From the NCBI GenBank assembly GCA_016185865.1, contig JACPMU010000055.1, positions 1 through 6,103 on the forward strand: a DNA stretch of 6,103 nucleotides, given 5' to 3'. Source of the stretch: Candidatus Woesearchaeota archaeon. Lineage in GTDB: Archaea; Nanobdellota; Nanobdellia; Woesearchaeales; GW2011-AR4. Position 1 is the stretch's first letter, and each line of letters starts with the position of its first letter. The notes under the pieces were generated by a model, which was not told the origin of the DNA, made no database searches, and saw nothing but the letters and a program-made list of their open reading frames with translations. Below, one piece after another: positions 6,025 through 6,103 of this stretch. The position numbers and the translations under genes were made by a program.

Positions 6025-6040
6025 AGAAAACTTTATAAAT
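6025..6040 (+). promoter_or_regulatory. Archaeal BRE/TATA-like promoter for a gene downstream of the window
   Basis: AGAAAACTTTATAAAT, just after the membrane-protein stop at 6022, has the purine-rich BRE plus TTTATAA form of an archaeal promoter on the plus strand. Transcription would start at about 6060. No gene begins in the remaining bases: the ATG at 6067 opens only 10 codons. The served gene must start beyond 6103, or further TATA elements are used instead. Confidence 0.5.
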
Positions 6041-6048
6041 TCCACATA

Positions 6049-6063
6049 TAATTTATATATAAA
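6049..6063. promoter_or_regulatory. Second, near-palindromic TATA element in the terminal intergenic region
   Basis: The run around TTTATATATAAA is almost symmetric and could bind TBP in either direction. It lies about 20 bp past the first TATA box, where that promoter's transcript would begin. A third TATA-like run (CATATATAAAAT) follows at 6086-6097. With only 81 bp of intergenic sequence visible, the real promoter and its direction cannot be decided. Confidence 0.3.
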
Positions 6064-6103
6064 TCTATGCTTTTCAATATTAAAACATATATAAAATAAA
6101 TAT

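Noticed and set aside
6067..6099. ATG at 6067 as the start of the next gene
   Set aside because: It runs only 10 codons before a stop, with no coding character.
1..6103. CRISPR array, tRNA, rRNA or transposase
   Set aside because: No regularly spaced repeats, no tRNA or rRNA signature and no transposase motifs were seen on either strand; the only direct repeat found is the pair flanking the PIN cassette.

Overview
The window looks like part of a small, AT-rich archaeal genome, most likely a DPANN archaeon of the Woesearchaeota/Pacearchaeota type. This rests on four things. There is an archaeal BRE/TATA promoter (2224-2245, minus strand) with a near-leaderless start. Several start codons follow an AAA(A) tract instead of a clear Shine-Dalgarno site. 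The genes are tightly packed with ATGA overlaps. The large proteins resemble, from memory, uncharacterised surface proteins that recur in DPANN genomes; no database search was possible.

Layout: (1) 1-1080 (+) is the 3' part of a cysteine-rich, partly hydrophobic protein whose start lies outside the window. (2) 1077-1457 (+) overlaps it by 4 bp and encodes a small anchored extracytoplasmic protein. (3) 1460-1513 (+) is a 17-codon mini-ORF that copies the first codons of the large gene further downstream. (4) 1510-1968 (+) is a PIN-domain (VapC-like) ribonuclease. (5) 1946-2206 (-) is a small lysine-rich, internally duplicated protein that overlaps the PIN gene tail to tail by 23 bp and has its own promoter; it is a candidate antitoxin. 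(6) 2250-5015 (+) is a 921-residue anchored, proline-linked surface protein with a conserved-looking C-terminal domain. (7) 5021-6022 (+) is a polytopic membrane protein. (8) 6023-6103 is a very AT-rich intergenic stretch with archaeal TATA boxes for a gene beyond the window.

Genes 1, 2, 6 and 7 read as one operon for an envelope-associated assembly: a cysteine-rich membrane-associated protein, a one-domain anchored protein, a large protein carrying the same domain at its N-terminus, and a multi-pass membrane protein. Function is unknown. The PIN gene and the opposing small gene look like a cassette of about 740 bp set into this operon exactly at the start of the 921-residue gene. The start region of that gene (51 bp, 43 matches) is present on both sides of the cassette, 790 bp apart.

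The most unusual feature is this cassette: a toxin-like gene read with the host operon by start-stop overlap with a duplicated leader, and a candidate antitoxin read against it from a promoter abutting the next gene's start codon.
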